26,698 nucleotides of DNA from Streptococcus sp. (GTDB taxonomy: Bacteria; Bacillota; Bacilli; Lactobacillales; Streptococcaceae), in assembly GCA_003521145.1 (NCBI GenBank), contig DOTL01000029.1, positions 4,157-30,854 of the forward strand, in the 5' to 3' direction. The notes below the pieces were generated by a model, which ran no database searches, was not told the DNA's origin, and saw only the letters and a program-made list of their open reading frames with translations. Shown here one piece after another: positions 1-7,731 of the stretch (positions within the stretch are counted from its first letter, which is position 1; the number at the start of each line of letters is the position of its first letter). Both the position numbers and the translations under genes were made by a program.

Positions 1-4
1 AAAA

Positions 5-53
5 GCTCTATAATCTCTACAGTGGTTTTACCCACTACAGAAATTATAGAGCC
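5..53. repeat. Imperfect palindrome resembling an ISL3-type IS end
   Basis: The outer arms GCTCTATAAT (5-14) and ATTATAGAGC (43-52) are a perfect 10-bp inverted repeat, and an inner AGTGG/CCACT pair (21-25, 32-36) closes on a short T-rich loop. Read on the minus strand it begins GGCTCTATAATTTCTGTAGT. The leading GGCTCT resembles termini of ISL3-family elements common in streptococci (recalled, not searched). It could be an IS end, a small non-autonomous element, or simply a strong hairpin that ends transcription of the minus-strand exporter operon. Only one side lies in the window, so the identity stays open. Confidence 0.4.
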
Positions 54-216
54 ATTTTTAGAGTGTTTTTTGTTTATGTGTTAAAAATAATTTTTCCTGT
101 CATATTTATTTGAGGTTGAGTTTTAGGTATTAGAGTAAAGTTAATGAAGTAGAAAAGTGATTTATGAATAATTCGGAGAATTTCTTAATTCCTAAGATAA
201 TTCCTTTGAAATTTTA

Positions 217-834
217 CTAAAAATTTTGAAATACAACGATTATAGCTGATAGTATCATAGCTACACCACCGATGTAGGCAATCCACTTTTCAGAATGTTT
301 TCCAAGTACGTTTCCAATATTTGAAGCAAAAAAACTATATAAATAATCGTTGATTAAACCAACAATTAGATAGGTCAAACTTAATATTGTAGTTTGTAAT
401 AAAAACGGAGAGCTGTGATTAATGAATTGAGGTAAAAACGAAGCAAAGAAAATAATGTTTTTAGGATTTAAAAATATCAATAAAAATCCATTTTTAAAGG
501 CTTCTCCTTTTTCAGGAGGTACCATTTTTTCAGTTTTATCTTTTACCTTATTAGCATCAAGAAAACTTTTGATTCCTAAATAGATAAGATAAGCGATCCC
601 AAGTAGACGTAAAATTGCATACAAGGTTCCTGAAGTTTTGAGTATAGCTCCAATCCCAATAAACGAGAGGATTAGACAAACAAGTCCTCCCCAGAAACTT
701 CCCCAAACAATTTCATAAGCAGTTTTTTTCCCATGAGTCATACTAGTAGTTATAAGATAAGTTACTGTTGGTCCAGGAGGGGAAATAAGTAGAATGCAAG
801 CGATAGTGTATGATATCCAAGTAGATAGTGACAT
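217..834 (-). CDS. LysE/RhtB-family amino-acid or metabolite exporter
   Basis: The 205-residue protein is almost entirely hydrophobic, with about six membrane segments. The LysE signature PPGPTVTYL lies in the first helix (residues 19-27), followed by a GKK-rich loop near residue 36. Length and layout match the LysE/RhtB/threonine-efflux superfamily, whose members export amino acids or related small molecules across the cytoplasmic membrane. The start is supported by an AAAGGAAA ribosome site. The gene begins one base after the stop of the upstream methyltransferase gene, so the two were surely one transcript; a shared substrate, for example export of a methylated product, is inference. The exporter itself looks intact although its operon partner is broken. 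The substrate cannot be read from sequence. Confidence 0.85.
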   Translation of the reverse strand: MSLSTWISYTIACILLISPPGPTVTYLITTSMTHGKKTAYEIVWGSFWGGLVCLILSFIGIGAILKTSGTLYAILRLLGIAYLIYLGIKSFLDANKVKDKTEKMVPPEKGEAFKNGFLLIFLNPKNIIFFASFLPQFINHSSPFLLQTTILSLTYLIVGLINDYLYSFFASNIGNVLGKHSEKWIAYIGGVAMILSAIIVVFQNF

Positions 835-835
835 A

Positions 836-1832
836 TTATTTTTCCTTTATTACTCTGTATTTTATTTCGTTTTTATTTAAGTTCAGCAATACAACTGGAA
901 GATCGGTATGTACAAACTGATTAGGAGTTAATGCTGGTGTCATATTAGATAAAAAGCTTAAAAGATTATTTTTGCTATTAGATGCGTAGACTGTATAGAA
1001 ATTTCCAGAATTCCAGTTTATAACAGCATATTTAAAGAAGTCAGCTAAAATGTTTTTAAATGTGTCAATTGTAACAAGACCATTATTCATATCTGTTAAT
1101 ACATTGTCTTTTTTCAATTGAATGTCTTTTTGTGAGAAAAATCTATTTTTTAAAAGTGAGTCTTTGATATGTTCTCGTTTTAGAAATTCCGTAATATCTT
1201 TATTGGAAAATTTCTCAATAAAACCAAATATATCATCTTTTTTCAGCTTTTCTTTTGTAAATTTTATTTGTTTAGCTCTATCTGGACTTGTACATCTGAA
1301 ATGTTGTATCTTCTATTATGACGTCAAAACCATTGAAATTAGGAAATAATTCTCTGATATTTGAGTTGGTTATTTTATTGTAAGGGGATAGGATAAATTT
1401 GGAATGTAGTGGCTTACCATATCTAAAAAAATTATCCTGATTAGCTTTTGTTGGGCTACAAGATAAAGTTTTTATCTTACCATTGCTCAAATTTCCAATT
1501 GTTCTAGCCATTGTTCCTTCAGCGGCTCCGAGAACATATAAATACTGTGTACCATCTCTTTTTTCTAAGTAATCTTTTAATGCTGAGCCAACGCGACATT
1601 CTTCCTCCAATATAAAGGGAATACTTGGGTAGAAATGCTTGTCGAATTGTCCTTGCAATTTTCTATGATTTAAATAAAAAGATGACATTTTTTCGTCATT
1701 TTTAAATAAATTGATATCACCTAAATAAGTATTGTTTGGTTCTCCCAACTCGCCTAATGCGGTTTTCTCAAAAAAATCTGCAAGTACACCTGTTCTAGGG
1801 GCAGTGGTAATACTATCTTTAATGTTTTTCAT
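836..1832 (-). pseudogene. Class I SAM-dependent methyltransferase, one-base frameshift
   Basis: Two minus-strand reading frames join into one protein of about 331 residues. The upstream part (1832 to 1278) has a SAM-binding glycine loop LGAAEGTMA near residue 101 and the strand FDVIIEDTTFQMY. It then hits TAG at 1278-1280. Shifting by one base there continues directly as RAKQIKF and runs open to the stop at 836. The reconstructed span of 997 nt is 3n+1, so one inserted base explains everything; removing an A would give TCC-GAT-AGA (SDR). The start at 1832 is chosen over an ATG further upstream because AGGAGG lies just before it and a good promoter lies behind it. The methyl acceptor is unknown. 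The downstream exporter suggests a small-molecule pathway. A sequencing error is possible but would have to be shown. Confidence 0.7.
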
Positions 1833-1854
1833 AAATTTCCTCCTATATGTTATA

Positions 1855-1882
1855 ATTATACACAAAAAAGAGTGAATCGCAA
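1855..1882 (-). promoter_or_regulatory. Sigma-A-type promoter of the methyltransferase-exporter operon
   Basis: On the minus strand TTGCGA (1882-1877) is followed after 16 bases by TATAAT (1860-1855), then by a strong AGGAGG site and the ATG at 1832. The match is close to consensus for vegetative streptococcal promoters. No operator is obvious. Confidence 0.6.
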
Positions 1883-1926
1883 TCGAAAAGATAGAATTTT
1901 CGGAAAATTATATAAATATATAGACT

Positions 1927-3106
1927 ATGAAAGAATCTTCTTTTATGAAAAAAATTGATACAAAGAAAAGTATCATAATTTCTCTTATCGTACTACTCTG
2001 TTTTGGTATAGGGGTACTATCCACTTGTAATTTCACCACATCAAAAAGCAGTAAAGTCATTTAATGAAGTGACAACCAAAATTCAAAAAGAAAACCGTAG
2101 CTTAGAGGAAACAATAAAAGCGTCTAAGAAACTACTTAGTAGTAAAGATAAACCTTTAGACGAAAATCTGACGGTTAAGTTAAAAAACGAAGTCTCAACT
2201 GTTGAAAAGAAGAAACAAGTAATTCCTAAAATCAAAAAGAAAACAAGCGACATCAATAAACAAGTTAAATCACTAAAAAAACCAATCAACTACACAACAG
2301 AGATAAAAGAACTTAAAGATAAAAATCAGAAGTATTCAACGAGTGTAAAGCAGTTAAAACAAATTACAAATCCTTCCAATACATTTGTGGAAAGTCGTCT
2401 TAAGGAAATTGTTACGATTACTGATGTTCAGTCAGCCACAGAAAATAATGATCCAAACCAAGACTTAAATAAGCAAGGAAGTTATACAGCAGTTTATTTC
2501 GCTGACAACGAAGTGACTAATCCAGTTGCTGGTGCTGATTTAGTAGCAAAAGGTACGGATGCAGGTGGGTGTGTTGAAGTCTATAAAACGGCAGAAGATG
2601 CCAAAAAAAGAAATGACTATTTAAGTGCTTTCGATTGCCTTCCAACTGTCATCAACCCTGGTTCACACTATGTTTACGGAACGGTTGTTATTCGTGTCGC
2701 AGCATCATTAACGGCATCACAACAAAATGCTTTGACGCAAAAAATATATGAGAAGTTAATTGAGATTAAAGATGATAGCACAAGTAAAAACACCTCAAAA
2801 ACGGAAACCTCATCCTCTACGAAACCATCATCGTCTGGTTCAAGCTCTACTCAAGCAACTGTTAGTGAATCAGCTCAGAGTTACACCAAAACGGTAGCTG
2901 GAAGTGCCCCAACAACACCTACACAATAACAAGATTCTGGGGTTCCCGATTCATCACAAGACATGGGGATAAATCCTGAATTTCATAGCAATATTGATGA
3001 AAATGGTTATAATTCGCTCTTGGGTGCCAATGTCCTAGATAATAGCAACGGAGGCAATAACTCTAATGCCTCTACCGAGTCATCATCAATGGGAAGTTCT
3101 GAATAA
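1927..3106 (+). pseudogene. Secreted/surface protein with coiled-coil region, frameshifted and nonsense-mutated
   Basis: The gene opens at ATG 1927 (or 1945) with a basic start and a hydrophobic segment, IIISLIVLLCFGIGVL, ending STC. This is a signal or membrane anchor, and a lipoprotein is possible though the lipobox is poor. That frame stops near 2062, but the next frame continues smoothly (HQKAVKSFNEV) into the 2069-2929 reading frame, so a one-base insertion lies around 2035-2045. The body is lysine-rich and probably coiled coil (about 2070-2390). A compact domain with paired cysteines follows (GGCVEVY, AFDCLPT; about 2400-2780), then a Ser/Thr-rich tail. TAA at 2927-2929 interrupts the tail, and the same frame then stays open to TAA at 3104-3106. 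I do not recognise the family; function unknown. Two independent lesions make it a decayed gene. Confidence 0.65.
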
Positions 3107-3152
3107 GTTTCTTATAACTTGTGACTCCTTTAAAAAAGTCAGAGGAATACTG

Positions 3153-3186
3153 AAAACGCCAATTACACAGTTATTGGTGTTTTTTT
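3153..3186 (+). terminator. Rho-independent terminator
   Basis: AAAACGCCAAT (3153-3163) pairs with ATTGGTGTTTT (3173-3183), with one G-T pair and a nine-base loop, and is followed by T residues. It ends the surface-protein pseudogene transcript and insulates the polymerase operon. Confidence 0.7.
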
Positions 3187-3200
3187 ACTCTCGAAGACTA

Positions 3201-3239
3201 TTGGTAACACTTGATAACTTTACCAAAATAGTCTATACT
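3201..3239 (+). promoter_or_regulatory. Promoter of the umuC-like operon with an inverted repeat around the -35
   Basis: TTGATA (3211-3216), 17 bases, then TATACT (3234-3239) is a strong vegetative promoter. The -35 box is enclosed by TTGGTAA (3201-3207) and TTACCAA (3220-3226), a perfect 7-bp inverted repeat where a repressor could sit. In streptococci, UmuC-type operons can be under HdiR, a self-cleaving SOS-like repressor. That this repeat is such an operator is inference. Confidence 0.65.
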
Positions 3240-3267
3240 TTTTGTTAGCTTATAAACTAACAAAAAG
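3238..3267 (+). promoter_or_regulatory. Perfect 11-bp inverted repeat between the -10 and the RBS
   Basis: CTTTTTGTTAG (3238-3248) and CTAACAAAAAG (3257-3267) are exact reverse complements separated by eight bases. The repeat overlaps the last bases of the -10 and ends against the GAGGTGG ribosome site. It lies at the transcription start, so it could be a repressor operator in DNA or a leader hairpin in RNA. The GTTAG/CTAAC core is the likely recognition element. Confidence 0.55.
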
Positions 3268-3276
3268 AGGTGGCAC

Positions 3277-4692
3277 ATGGGATATTTTGATTATTCAAGA
3301 GAACCAAGAAGCGATATCGCTTTTATCGATATGAAGTCTTTTTATGCTAGCGTCGAATGTGTTGAGAGAGGACTACATCCTCTAAAAACTTCTCTATGTG
3401 TTATGAGTAGAGCCGATAACTCTGCAGGTCTTATTCTTGCTTCTTCACCGATATTTAAGAAAGTGTTTGGAAAATCAAATGTTGGAAGAGCTTACGACCT
3501 CCCTTTTGATGTTCAAACAAGAAAGTTCTCGTATTACAATGCCAAGAGACAAGGACTGAGAACAGATCCAGAATACGTGCGATTCATTGAAGATTGGGCA
3601 AAAATGACTTTCATCGTTCCTCCCAGAATGGACAAATACATCTCAGTTAATATGGAAATCCAAGGCATTTTTCAAAACTATGGTAGTCCTAACGATATTT
3701 ATCCTTATTCTATAGACGAGGGTTTTATTGACCTGTCTAGTTCTTTTAATTACTTCATTCCAGAAAAACAGTTATCACGAAAACAAAAACTCGACCTTAT
3801 TTCTGCGAAGATTCAGAGAGACATTTGGAGACAAACTGGCATCTATTCAACCGTTGGTATGTCCAACGCTAACCCCTTACTTGCTAAACTTGCCCTTGAT
3901 AATGAAGCAAAGAAAACACCAACCATGAGGGCTAATTGGTCCTATGAGGACGTGGAGCAGAAGGTATGGTCTATTCCAAACATGACAGATTTCTGGGGTA
4001 TCGGTAAAAGAATGGAGAAACGCTTCAACACATTAGGTATCCACTCAATCAAAGACTTAGCAAATGCTAACCCAGATATCTTGAAGAAAGAATTAGGGGT
4101 AGCTGGTCTTCGATTATGGTTTCATGCTAATGGTATTGATGAAAGTAACGTTCACAAACCCTATAAACCAAAATCAAAAGGTCTAGGCAACTCCCAGGTT
4201 CTTCCTAGAGACTATTTCAGACAACGAGATATTGAAATTGTCCTTAGAGAGATGGCCGAACAAGTTGCTATCCGACTGAGAAAGATAGGCAAAAAAGCGA
4301 CTGTTGTTTCTATACACCTTGGCTACTCTAAGCAAGAAAACAAATGCTCTATCAATACTCAAATGAAAATTGAACCAACGAATAACACTAACATGCTGAC
4401 AAACTATGTGTTGAAGTTATTCCATAATAAATACACTTCAGGAGCAATCCGAAGTGTAGCGGTTAATTATTCTGGTTTTGTAGATGAATCTTTTGATTTA
4501 ATCTCACTGTTCGATGATGTCGAACAAATTGAAAAAGAAGAAAGGCTCCAGACAGCAATAGATTCTATCAGAGACCAATTTGGTTTTACCTCTCTGCTAA
4601 AAGCTAATGCACTTGATAGTGCATCGAGGAGTATTGCCAGAAGTAGGCTCATCGGAGGACATTCTGCTGGAGGATTGGATGGTTTAAAATGA
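3277..4692 (+). CDS. umuC: UmuC-like Y-family translesion DNA polymerase
   Basis: The 471-residue protein has the Y-family palm motif IAFIDMKSFYASVE near residue 14 (metal-binding Asp, steric-gate region) and the second catalytic motif YSIDEGFIDLS near residue 145 (Asp-Glu pair). A helix-hairpin-helix thumb region follows (WGIGKRMEKRFNTLGI, about residue 240) and then the little-finger domain. Length and motifs match the Gram-positive UmuC/ImpB/UvrX group, which copies past damaged bases. The start is supported by AGAGGTGG. The stop overlaps the ATG of the next gene (ATGA), which implies translational coupling. No umuD-like protease is beside it; Gram-positive versions often have a small YolD-type partner instead, as here. 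The gene appears intact. Confidence 0.92.
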   Translation: MGYFDYSREPRSDIAFIDMKSFYASVECVERGLHPLKTSLCVMSRADNSAGLILASSPIFKKVFGKSNVGRAYDLPFDVQTRKFSYYNAKRQGLRTDPEYVRFIEDWAKMTFIVPPRMDKYISVNMEIQGIFQNYGSPNDIYPYSIDEGFIDLSSSFNYFIPEKQLSRKQKLDLISAKIQRDIWRQTGIYSTVGMSNANPLLAKLALDNEAKKTPTMRANWSYEDVEQKVWSIPNMTDFWGIGKRMEKRFNTLGIHSIKDLANANPDILKKELGVAGLRLWFHANGIDESNVHKPYKPKSKGLGNSQVLPRDYFRQRDIEIVLREMAEQVAIRLRKIGKKATVVSIHLGYSKQENKCSINTQMKIEPTNNTNMLTNYVLKLFHNKYTSGAIRSVAVNYSGFVDESFDLISLFDDVEQIEKEERLQTAIDSIRDQFGFTSLLKANALDSASRSIARSRLIGGHSAGGLDGLK

Positions 4693-5048
4693 TTGATCGT
4701 TCCTATTTACCATTTCAAGCAGCAAGAGAATACCAGGACCCTGGGATGCAGAAGTGGATGGGGTTCTTTCTGTCTGAGCATACCTCATCATTACATGCTG
4801 CTAAAAATCGTGTTGACTTCTCAACAGACTTAAGTAAACCTCAGAAACTCTTATTACTTTCTCAACTCTATGCTAACCAACTTAAAGGGCAGTTCACTAT
4901 CAAACATAGAGATAGAAAAGTTACTTTATTCGGCGAAGTAAGAGAACTGTCTCGTAAGGAAATATCAATAAAGACTAGTGAAGGGTATAGATTAGTCCAA
5001 CTCGACAATATCCTTCAAATTCAGCTTTTGGAAAATCATATACACTAA
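4689..5048 (+). CDS. YolD-like protein, partner of the UmuC-like polymerase
   Basis: This 119-residue protein starts in the ATGA overlap with the polymerase gene. Its N-terminal block (DRSYLPFQAAREYQDPGMQK, MGFFLSEHT) and C-terminal beta-rich part (VTLFGEVRELSRKEISI, LVQLDNILQI) follow the pattern of the YolD-like family, small proteins found with Y-family polymerases in Firmicutes and proposed to take the place of UmuD. A strong terminator follows at once, so the operon is two genes long. It is intact, with no membrane segment. The biochemical role is not settled for the family. Confidence 0.75.
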   Translation: MIDRSYLPFQAAREYQDPGMQKWMGFFLSEHTSSLHAAKNRVDFSTDLSKPQKLLLLSQLYANQLKGQFTIKHRDRKVTLFGEVRELSRKEISIKTSEGYRLVQLDNILQIQLLENHIH

Positions 5049-5085
5049 AAAAGCAACAGCCTATATCATGTGGTTGTTGCTTTTT
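5048..5085. terminator. Bidirectional rho-independent terminator
   Basis: AAAAAGCAACA (5048-5058) pairs perfectly with TGTTGCTTTTT (5075-5085) around a 16-base loop. A and T runs on both sides let it serve the YolD gene from the left and the minus-strand gene remnant from the right. Confidence 0.85.
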
Positions 5086-5092
5086 AACTAGA

Positions 5093-5341
5093 TTAACTAA
5101 AATCAACTGTAATGATTGAACCATCTTCATCAATGATAACATCGACAATTTCATCATCTTTATCTGCTTCATTCAATGGATTTTCAGCATAATCCTTTGC
5201 ACTTGTTTCCTTAATAGTTTCTATTTCGTTTTTTTTTCTTCTGCCTTTAGTTCCTTATGTGTTTTATATTTATTCCAACCCCACTTACCTAAAGATACAA
5301 TCACACCTCCCAAAGGATTGGCTAAAGGCCAATATTTCTAA
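5093..5341 (-). pseudogene. 3' remnant of an unrecognised gene, frameshifted and cut at its 5' side
   Basis: Read on the minus strand, the frame opens directly after a stop near 5340 with KYWPLANPLGGVIVSLGKWG and a Lys/Glu-rich stretch. It reaches a run of nine A (plus strand T at 5229-5237) and stops. Moving by one base there gives NEIETIKETSAKDYAE and an acidic tail ending IIDEDGSIITVDFS at TAA (5093-5095). So this is the end of a protein that lost its front and then suffered a homopolymer slip. The 5' breakpoint coincides with the start of the adhesin remnant on the other strand. I do not recognise the family. Confidence 0.5.
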
Positions 5342-5808
5342 GAAGTAGATTTGAATGGTAACACGACAGGCAAAGAAGGACAAGCCCTTCTAGACCAACT
5401 TCGTGCCAATGGCACTCACACTTGCCAAGCTACTGTCAAAGTGTATGGTTCTAAAGATGGCAAACCAGACTTGAGCAATCTAGTTGCTACTCATCAAGTA
5501 ACGATTCGACTTCATGGATCAGAAATGATGTCCAGAACTCCTCAAGGAGATCAGATATCTATGTCTTCTTCTACGCGCCAGACTCAATGAACAAAATTAA
5601 ATATATGACGAAAGAAGCCCATGTTTCAGAGATGAGAATGGCTGATTCCACAGATAATTCCATGGCTAAGACTAAGAAAAATGATGGGCAACCTATACTA
5701 CCAAATACTGGGAAAGCTCAAACGGCTACAGCTGGCCTTGGTATGTTTGGTCTAGCCTTGGCAGGTCTTGTTGGACTTTGAGGTTTGACAACCAAACGAG
5801 AAGATTAA
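5342..5808 (+). pseudogene. C-terminal remnant of an SSURE-repeat, LPXTG-anchored adhesin (PavB-like)
   Basis: From 5342 the frame reads EVDLNGNTTGKEGQALLDQL and on through DGKPDLSNLVATHQVTI. This matches the end of the streptococcal surface repeat (SSURE) of PavB-type fibronectin-binding proteins, as I recall that repeat. It stops at 5588-5590. An overlapping frame carries a linker and the sorting signal LPNTGKAQTA, a hydrophobic segment, an in-frame TGA at 5779-5781, then GLTTKRED as the charged tail to TAA at 5806-5808. So only the last part of one repeat plus the cell-wall anchor survive, with one frameshift and one nonsense codon. The N-terminus and signal peptide are gone, and the stump cannot be exported. 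Confidence 0.7.
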
Positions 5809-5820
5809 GATTCAAATCAT

Positions 5821-5849
5821 TTAAATATTAGAATAAATAGTGCTATACT
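5821..5849 (+). promoter_or_regulatory. Probable promoter of the response-regulator gene
   Basis: TTAAAT (5821-5826), 17 bases, TATACT (5844-5849), with an AAAGGAG ribosome site and ATG at 5888. The -35 is weak and the -10 is good. The spacing supports it, but nothing tests it. Confidence 0.4.
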
Positions 5850-5887
5850 GACTATGTGTAACACTGTTTTTATCAAAGGAGCGTCAG

Positions 5888-6573
5888 ATGAAAAAGACAA
5901 TTTTGCTGATTGATGATGAGATAGATATTCAAAACCGCTATTTTTTACAGGCAGGATACGATGTTTTAGTTGCTCATGATGGCAAGGAGGGATTAGAACT
6001 TTTCAGAAAAAAATCTATTGACCTCATCATCACAGATATCATGATGCCCAATATGATATCTGTGATGATTTTATCAGTGAGGTTCAATATATTGCTCCTA
6101 ATCAACCCTTTCTCTTTACAACTGCTAAAACAAGCGAGCAGGATAAGATTTATGGATTAAGTTTTGGGGGATATGGTTTCATAGCCAAACCGTTTAGCCT
6201 GCGCGAATTGGTTTTAAGAGTGAATAATATCTTACGTCGCCTTAGCCGTTGAAGTGAGACAGAGCGGATCGATCTTGGTGACTTAGTAATCTACCATGTG
6301 ACTCATGAGGTTCACATAGGGGACCGATCTTTGGAATTGACAGTGAAATCCTTTGAACTTCTATGGATATTGGCTAGCAATCCTGAGAGAGCCTTTTCAA
6401 AGACGGAACTTTACGAGAAGGTATGGCAAGAGGAATATGTGGATGATAGCAATACACTCAATGTTCATATCTATGCTTTGAGGCAAGAGTTGACCAAGTA
6501 TACAAATTCAAATACTCCTGCTATCAAAACTGTTTGGGGTTTGGGCTATAAGATGGAAAGACCAAGAGATTGA
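5888..6573 (+). pseudogene. OmpR/PhoB-family response regulator, frameshift plus nonsense
   Basis: The receiver domain starts well (ILLIDDEIDIQ; phospho-acceptor in DLIITDIMMP) and breaks near 6056. Restoring one G (ATGGAT for ATGAT) gives MMPNMDICDDFISEVQ and leads on to the conserved FIAKPFSLREL. TGA at 6250-6252 then interrupts the linker. The same frame continues into a complete winged-helix DNA-binding domain (VKSFELLWILASNP, TLNVHIYALRQEL, IKTVWGLGYKME). With the one-base fix the span is 687 nt, or 228 residues, the usual length of the family. ATG at 6576, three bases on (MKLKNY, then stops), may be the only relic of the cognate histidine kinase. Both lesions together indicate real decay. 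The regulated genes are unknown. Confidence 0.85.
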
Positions 6574-6581
6574 AAATGAAA

Positions 6582-7022
6582 TTAAAAAACTATAATCAAA
6601 TAGACATGGAAGAGACCAAAAATGTAGGCTAAGTAAACCAACCGATGAAGCCAACGCCAAGTCTCGTATTTGAGACTTTTACCAAGAAAGGCCAGAACTA
6701 CAATGGCCAAGAAAGTATGAATGTCAAGGTTTCCTAGCTGACCAGCTAGACGGGACCCCTATAGACTCCCCATACCGATGTTGTGGAAGACAAGGAGAAT
6801 AACTGATAAGATGGCAAGAAATTTGTAGATAGCGTACATTCTCTCAATTCCGTTAAAGAGTTTTTCTAAAAGTCGTGATCGTGTTGCCAACATAAAAGTC
6901 CATGATAAGGTTGTTAAAGCTAGACCGGGAGTGACGAAGTTTGTCATGCCCGTTGCTAACCAGACGTAGACCGTAAGAACAATGCTTACGGTTAGTAGGA
7001 GAATTCCTTTATATGATTTCAT
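6582..7022 (-). pseudogene. Ferric-reductase-like heme membrane protein, truncated with an internal stop
   Basis: The minus-strand frame starts at ATG 7022 behind AAAAAAGG. It encodes hydrophobic helices with spaced histidines (LLVFHNIGMG, LDIHTFLAIVVLAF, WLHRLVYLAYIFGLFHVYL), the pattern of the ferric reductase/YedZ-like transmembrane domain that binds heme and moves electrons across the membrane. TAG at 6759-6761 interrupts it, but the frame stays open on both sides and ends at 6582-6584, shortly after the last histidine helix. The FAD/NAD-binding half normally found downstream is missing. Its end runs into the end of the response-regulator region, so a deletion fused two decayed genes tail to tail. 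Confidence 0.65.
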
Positions 7023-7220
7023 GTAACCTTTTTTCTATATTTACATTATTACCAACTAGTTGTAGACGATGTTGTTACATTATATCTTATAACGGATTTC
7101 CTGTCAAAAATAATTGATTTTTTGAAGGAAAAGTGGATAGTGATATAGTAATCAAGATATCCAATACTTTTTGAAAAGGCACAAAATTGTAAAGGAACCT
7201 TGATTTAATAGTTGATTATC

Positions 7221-7250
7221 TTGTGAAAGCTTTTCGAAAAAGTGTATACT
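7221..7250 (+). promoter_or_regulatory. Probable promoter of the small membrane protein gene
   Basis: TTGTGA (7221-7226), 18 bases, TATACT (7245-7250), then AAAGGAG and a GTG start at 7282. The preceding stretch (7023-7220) holds no gene that I can support; it is AT-rich. Confidence 0.5.
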
Positions 7251-7281
7251 ATAAGTAGAAGATAGGAAAAGGAGATGCTTA

Positions 7282-7626
7282 GTGGCTAGTATTACAATAG
7301 AAGCTAGTAAGGTGGCTAGAAAGAGTCCCATTCGAGTAGACACTAGTGTTGTCGGGGCGGTTTCTGGTGTGGAAGCAGTGACTGTTTCCCTACCATCATC
7401 AAAAGCTCGATTGAGTGTTGGTAAATTGGGTTACAAGTCCAACACTATTACTGTGGAGGATGGACAAACCGTTCGGGTTACTATCAATTTTCTAAATCAT
7501 TTGATAGCGATAGCTCCATTGCTTCTCTACCTTTTTGGAGGTCGTTACCTCCCACTTGTTGCTGTTCTATCTACTATAGTTTTGCTTTTTAGTTTACCTT
7601 TTCTCAAGTTAGAAATCGTAGACTGA
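7282..7626 (+). CDS. Small hypothetical protein with C-terminal membrane segments
   Basis: The frame starts with GTG, spaced correctly from AAAGGAGATG. Residues 1-70 are a soluble, beta-rich part: VTVSLPSSKARLSVGKLGYK, then NTITVEDGQTVRVTI. That rhythm recalls PEGA-type surface domains, but the resemblance is weak. Residues about 73-108 form one or two hydrophobic segments (HLIAIAPLLLYLFGG and LPLVAVLSTIVLLFSL), so the protein is probably held in the membrane with its small domain on one face. It has its own promoter and terminator and is monocistronic. I do not recognise it, and no function is claimed. Confidence 0.6.
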   Translation: MASITIEASKVARKSPIRVDTSVVGAVSGVEAVTVSLPSSKARLSVGKLGYKSNTITVEDGQTVRVTINFLNHLIAIAPLLLYLFGGRYLPLVAVLSTIVLLFSLPFLKLEIVD

Positions 7627-7682
7627 TTAGAATTGGGAGTGACTTAGCCCTCTGTTTGATACCTTAGCTAAAGTGATTTTGA

Positions 7683-7716
7683 AAAGACCCCAGTTGGTAA
7701 AACTGAGGTCTTTCTT
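7683..7716. terminator. Bidirectional terminator between convergent genes
   Basis: AAAGACCCCAGTT (7683-7695) pairs with AACTGAGGTCTTT (7701-7713) with one mismatch and a five-base loop. It is followed by T residues on the plus strand and by A residues on the other side. It separates the small membrane gene from the converging DUF1846 gene. Confidence 0.8.
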
Positions 7717-7731
7717 GTTTTAAATCATGAA

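Noticed and set aside
1122..1349. 75-codon plus-strand frame within the methyltransferase region
   Set aside because: It is a shadow of the minus-strand pseudogene, which explains the same bases as coherent methyltransferase sequence.
3066..3248. Short frame between the surface-protein pseudogene and umuC
   Set aside because: It overlaps the true end of the pseudogene, a terminator and the umuC promoter; no ribosome site.
6298..6573. Stand-alone winged-helix DNA-binding protein
   Set aside because: It is the C-terminal domain of the broken response regulator; the upstream receiver domain is in the same frame after the TGA and the one-base fix, and there is no start signal at 6298.
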